Source of the DNA: Xenorhabdus szentirmaii DSM 16338
GTDB taxonomy: Bacteria > Pseudomonadota > Gammaproteobacteria > Enterobacterales > Enterobacteriaceae
Direction of reading: 5' to 3'
Assembly (NCBI RefSeq): GCF_002632585.1
Contig: NZ_NIBV01000001.1
Coordinates: forward strand, 1,445,203-1,509,202
Length of the DNA: 64,000 bases
Position numbers and translations under genes: made by a program. The notes beneath the pieces are model-generated. The model searched no databases. It saw nothing but the letters and a program-made list of their open reading frames with translations, and had not been told where the DNA came from. How positions within the stretch are numbered: the first letter of the stretch is position 1; each line of letters starts with the position of its first letter. Below are positions 60,738-64,000 of this stretch, in pieces.

Positions 60738-61529
60738 TTAATGTGATGGTGTTAGTAATTGAGTTAGCTGACGATTGAGTTGACGGGCAGCAATGGCATG
60801 TCCGTTTTCAGTGTCGACAGCAAAATTCTCGTTGGTGAGTTGATCGCCAACGGTGATGGTGTAAATCGGCTTTTTCGGTGGGATTTGATACCACTTGCTT
60901 TTTTTGTTTAACATCGTTTGGCTGCAAGTAATGTGTACTATCCGCAAATCGCACTCACACCGCACAGCGATATTGGCAGCGCCTCGCTGAAGTGAGATGG
61001 GCAACCCTGGCGTTGTGCGTGTTCCCTCCGGAAAAATCAGGATATTGCTGCCGGAAGCCAACCGTTCACGGCAAATGGGCAGCAACGTTTCTGCATCACT
61101 GTTGATGAGATAACCTGCGGAACGGATCACGCCATTGATAAAAGGATTGCGCAGCAACGCAGATTTCACGATGCAATCTACATCCGGCAAAGTGGAGGCC
61201 AGTATGACGTAATCCAGCAATGTTGGATGGTTGGCAACAATCAGGCAGCCTTTATCTGCCCGCAGCTTTTCCAGACCGTGAAAGTGGTAATCCAACACCC
61301 CCAATTTTCGGGTCAAAAAAAGAAACAGACGAAAATTGAACGAAATGCTATGACGTGCAAGACGGCGGCGTTTGTCTTCGTTGCGTTGAAAAATCAACAA
61401 TAAATTAAACCAGACAAGGGAGAGAAGTAACCCTCCCATGCCAAACAAAGCGAAACAAAATCCGGTCATGAGCAGACGCCAGAACCCATTAATGCGTTCA
61501 GTGAAACTGACGGTTGCTTTTTTCATCAT
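60738..61529 (-). CDS. apeD: 1-acyl-glycerol-3-phosphate-type acyltransferase ApeD
   Basis: A 263-residue PlsC-like acyltransferase with one N-terminal hydrophobic stretch (about 15-40). It has the catalytic NHPTLLDY (HX4D) near residue 95 and FPEGTRTTPG near 152. The start MMKKATVSF at 61529 directly follows the apeC stop; the frame upstream to 61601 lies inside apeC. It probably transfers an acyl chain during assembly of the polyene lipid. Confidence 0.9.
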   Translation of the reverse strand: MMKKATVSFTERINGFWRLLMTGFCFALFGMGGLLLSLVWFNLLLIFQRNEDKRRRLARHSISFNFRLFLFLTRKLGVLDYHFHGLEKLRADKGCLIVANHPTLLDYVILASTLPDVDCIVKSALLRNPFINGVIRSAGYLINSDAETLLPICRERLASGSNILIFPEGTRTTPGLPISLQRGAANIAVRCECDLRIVHITCSQTMLNKKSKWYQIPPKKPIYTITVGDQLTNENFAVDTENGHAIAARQLNRQLTQLLTPSH

Positions 61530-61530
61530 C

Positions 61531-62271
61531 TCATCGGCTCCAATTCCATTGGCAATGCTCACCTGAAACAGAAAAATTTTTATCGCCCCGCAACCAGCCA
61601 TGTAAAAATTGTAGGCTCTGAGGGAGAGGTGATGCCGTTCTTAACGATGAAACGTTTGGATCACAATGAACCTGTTTCTGGCATAAAAGAGGTGGGCCTT
61701 GTTCCAACAGCAGTGCGACCGCAAACGGATAAGTGGGGGTATTGGCCGGAATGGCATTGTGGTAAAAATTCGGAATGACGCCGTCAAAATCCACGAGCAG
61801 GACGTTGCGGTGACCAACATGGAGGAGCGTCAAAGCTTCAAACAATCCTTGCTGGAAACTGTCAATGCCAGCAGAAACAGAAGAGGAAACCAGAGGGGCT
61901 TTAGCCACAATCGTGAGATTGCCCACTGAAGAATTATGTACGGACATGGCAAAATTCGTGGGTGAAACACTCTCGGTTAGCGCCAGATTTTGCAATATTT
62001 GATAATTGCGCTCCAGCTCACCGTGGCGGCTGGTATAAACAATGGCATCGACTTGGTTACGGCGCAGGATTCCCAAACCACAATCCACGGCAAGACGACT
62101 GCCAGAACTGAGACGGCGGGCCGTCATCATGGGAAGTTGGGTGCATTTTGTCAGTGGGTGCGACTCATCAATGATTGCGGGTGATGATGCAGACCATGCT
62201 GCCCATTCTTCAGGCGTGGAAAGCCCCGGAGCGATGGCCTGCCAATCTGTAATATCCAATGTCAATTTCAT
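61531..62271 (-). CDS. apeC: Ketosynthase-like chain-length factor ApeC
   Basis: A 246-residue protein resembling the N-terminal half of a ketoacyl synthase (PF13723 type). Where a catalytic Cys would stand, the sequence reads VSSSVSAGIDSFQQGL, with no Cys, and the C-terminal His motifs are absent. That fits the published picture in which ApeC is a small, inactive chain-length factor partner of ApeO. Confidence 0.9.
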   Translation of the reverse strand: MKLTLDITDWQAIAPGLSTPEEWAAWSASSPAIIDESHPLTKCTQLPMMTARRLSSGSRLAVDCGLGILRRNQVDAIVYTSRHGELERNYQILQNLALTESVSPTNFAMSVHNSSVGNLTIVAKAPLVSSSVSAGIDSFQQGLFEALTLLHVGHRNVLLVDFDGVIPNFYHNAIPANTPTYPFAVALLLEQGPPLLCQKQVHCDPNVSSLRTASPLPQSLQFLHGWLRGDKNFSVSGEHCQWNWSR

Positions 62272-62284
62272 GAAATACCGTTCG

Positions 62285-63358
62285 TTACTGCTTTTTGCAG
62301 ATCAGTAATGTGTGCCCAAGCCCTAACTGATCAATTTGATTTTCTATGACCAACCCTGCTTTATTCAGGAACTGGGTAAAGTCATCAATGCTATAAAAGC
62401 GACTGTTGCCGTTTGCCATGCATGTAAAATAAAGCGATGTTGCATTAAGGCTATAAGCCGCCGCTTCAAAAGGCTGACAATCCCAGAACAGTTCCATGAT
62501 GCAGATCCGTGCACCGGGTTTCATCGCTGCTGAGATTTTGCGCAGAATATCTACAATTTGTGTTTCGGAAAAACAATCCAGGAATTGACTCATCCACCAG
62601 ATATCCGCTTCTGTGGGGAGTTCATTATCCGATAACATGTCAACAGGGTAGCCGAAAATACGATCAGCCATGCCTTGGCTGCGGATATTTTCTTCAGCCA
62701 GTTTTATTTGCTGGGGTAAATCCAGAATAGTGACGCTGACTTTACTGTCATATTGGCAGCAGCGCAATGCCCATTTTCCTGTATTGCCTCCCACATCGTA
62801 AATCACGCCGGGCATCATGGAGAAAACGGTTTTCAATGCTGCATTAAATGCCGAATCAGAATAAAAATGATCGAATGAAAACCAACTGGTCTTCGCCGGT
62901 TCAGGCAATTGGCTCAGCGCTGGGTAAATAGTTGACCATTCGCCAAAAACCTTCAAACCGGCGGGCTTATTTTTCATAAGCGATTCTTTTAGGTGGAATA
63001 GCCCTTGATAACAAACGTCTTGGGTAAAATCCATATTGACGCGGGTCATTTTATCATGCAACAAATAATGGCCAATTTTGCTGATGAAATAACGCTCATC
63101 TTTTTTGATGATAATTCTGCCACTCAATCCCATATTGAGCAAAATACCTACACCGTACCCATCTAATTCAGAATGGCTACATATTTCCTCTTTCGTTGCG
63201 CCGTTTTTATGGTTTTTATCTAAGAAAGATAAAATGCCACAATCACGTAGCCCGATTGCAGTCTGAAATAGCATGGGAGCAAAGGCAATGCGTTGAGCCT
63301 CAGTGATGGCTTCAAGGGCACTGAGTTCATCTTTGTCATAATTATAGGCAGAGATCAT
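62285..63358 (-). CDS. SAM-dependent methyltransferase of the aryl polyene cluster
   Basis: A 357-residue O-methyltransferase-like protein (plant COMT-type, methyltransf_2 group). An N-terminal dimerisation/winged-helix domain (ITEAQRIAFAPMLFQTAIGL) precedes the SAM site VIYDVGGNTGKWALR (about 186-199) and the LDLPQQIKLAEENI acidic loop. In related clusters such an enzyme (apeB in the scheme I recall, letter uncertain) methylates the aryl head group. First gene of the operon; its stop is 13 bases before apeC. Confidence 0.9.
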   Translation of the reverse strand: MISAYNYDKDELSALEAITEAQRIAFAPMLFQTAIGLRDCGILSFLDKNHKNGATKEEICSHSELDGYGVGILLNMGLSGRIIIKKDERYFISKIGHYLLHDKMTRVNMDFTQDVCYQGLFHLKESLMKNKPAGLKVFGEWSTIYPALSQLPEPAKTSWFSFDHFYSDSAFNAALKTVFSMMPGVIYDVGGNTGKWALRCCQYDSKVSVTILDLPQQIKLAEENIRSQGMADRIFGYPVDMLSDNELPTEADIWWMSQFLDCFSETQIVDILRKISAAMKPGARICIMELFWDCQPFEAAAYSLNATSLYFTCMANGNSRFYSIDDFTQFLNKAGLVIENQIDQLGLGHTLLICKKQ

Positions 63359-63398
63359 GTATCTAATATACCTGTTGTCAGTAAATAGATTGAAAAGA

Positions 63399-63443
63399 AA
63401 GCCTATCTCATCAGAAATGGATGATTACTTGGGATAGGCTTTA
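63399..63443 (-). terminator. Candidate terminator after the small lipoprotein gene
   Basis: AAAGCCTATC (63399-63408) pairs with GATAGGCTTT (63434-63443). On the minus strand the stem is followed by CTTTTC. It separates the lipoprotein gene from the ape operon. Confidence 0.6.
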
Positions 63444-63453
63444 ATATGGGTGC

Positions 63454-63846
63454 TTAATGATTACTCAGCAGGGCTAAATTTAACTGAATGTCTTTATCCA
63501 GATTATTGACCCAACGGTTATAATTGCGGTGAATTTTCCCGTTATGTGCTTTTAGATTGTGACTGGTCACATAGTTAATAGAGTAGTTTTTGTTGGTATA
63601 ATTGATGCGTATTTGCGCATCATGATCACGATTTTTCAAATACCCATTAATGACACCCGGTGAAACTTCAGTCATAACCCACTTACGTTTTTGGCCTGCT
63701 TCCAAAATCGCTTTTTTGACATCAGGCAGAGAATTGTGAGTCATGATAGTGGTTTGAGGGGTTAATATCGGTGTATTACGTGCGCAGCCTGAAAGCATGA
63801 CAACGCAAGCCAGACTGATTAATAGCTTATGTGACGTTTTCATCAT
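63454..63846 (-). CDS. Small uncharacterised lipoprotein
   Basis: A 130-residue predicted lipoprotein with lipobox VMLSGC (lipidated Cys about 21). The mature part has the pattern LPDVKKAILEAGQKRKWVM, VINGYLKNRDHDAQIRINYT and INYVTSHNLKAHNGKIHRNYN, as in a common family of small enterobacterial lipoproteins of unknown function. It is on the same strand and just upstream of the aryl polyene operon, though a hairpin lies between; membership in the cluster is possible but unproven. Confidence 0.75.
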   Translation of the reverse strand: MMKTSHKLLISLACVVMLSGCARNTPILTPQTTIMTHNSLPDVKKAILEAGQKRKWVMTEVSPGVINGYLKNRDHDAQIRINYTNKNYSINYVTSHNLKAHNGKIHRNYNRWVNNLDKDIQLNLALLSNH

Positions 63847-64000
63847 TGTTCTCTGATTTAGAAGAAGTTATATAGCTTATGACATAGTGACTTTTATGCC
63901 AAATAGTTTAAATAAATTTTGATAGTCCTGTTACATTTATTATTCTATTCACCATCTCATTGAGGATTTTATTTTATTTTCTAGATATTATTGCTGTTTT
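63847..64000. promoter_or_regulatory. Upstream region of the lipoprotein gene
   Basis: AT-rich right edge of the window. On the minus strand TTGGCA followed 17 bases later by TAAGCT, or a slightly later TATATA, could serve as a promoter for the lipoprotein gene; the match is weak. Confidence 0.3.

Overview
The window reads as chromosome of an entomopathogenic enterobacterium of the Morganellaceae, most probably Xenorhabdus (possibly a close relative such as Photorhabdus). The reasons are gene order close to E. coli in the housekeeping blocks (degQ-zapG-zapE-rplM-rpsI-sspA-sspB, gltBD, arcB-elbB, lpoA-yraN-diaA-dolP, the yqj genes), moderate to low GC with AT-rich intergenic DNA, an MR/P-type (mrx-like) fimbrial operon and a complete aryl polyene (ape) pigment cluster. 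The genus is inferred from these features and was not tested by a search.

Layout. 1-4852: 5' end of degQ (minus), zapG (minus), then zapE, the rplM-rpsI ribosomal operon and the sspAB stringent-starvation genes (plus). 5079-5588: an AT-rich gene for an unknown secreted protein. 5962-11847: glutamate synthase gltBD (minus), separated from arcB by a long regulatory region with two CRP-like sites. 12531-15718: arcB and elbB, with the ArcZ small RNA encoded on the opposite strand between them. 16010-20934: the envelope/replication block dolP-diaA-yraN-lpoA (minus), with rsmI and the RNase P RNA gene on the plus strand. 20985-28544: a fimbrial region. A promoter-like leader occurs twice about 600 bp apart, followed by major pilin, minor pilin/terminator, usher, chaperone and a small minor subunit; a two-domain adhesin-like gene faces them convergently. 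28980-34548: yhaJ regulator, DoxX protein, yqjD-yqjE-yqjK, the DedA protein yqjA, and the serine/threonine transporter sstT.

34671-40104: an operon for ATP-dependent urea degradation, allophanate hydrolase followed by urea carboxylase. Directly upstream are a near-consensus sigma-54 promoter and two tandem NtrC-like sites, so the operon looks like a nitrogen-starvation scavenging module. 40512-48537: accessory genes: a YcaD-like MFS transporter, an unusual protein with an HNH/AP2-like N-terminus and a DHH-like motif, two GNAT acetyltransferases, a VirK/YbjX-family protein and 2,4-dienoyl-CoA reductase fadH.

48605-63358: a 17-gene, tightly packed minus-strand aryl polyene operon (methyltransferase, apeC to apeR). 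It encodes loading (ApeH, ACPs ApeE/F), type II PKS elongation (ApeO with ApeC, ApeR, ApeQ, ApeI/ApeP), acyl and glycosyl transfer (ApeD, ApeJ), thioesterase (ApeK) and an export/outer-membrane delivery set (ApeL LolA-like, ApeM MMPL, ApeN lipoprotein). A small lipoprotein gene follows at the right edge. No tRNA, rRNA, CRISPR array or intact transposase was recognised.
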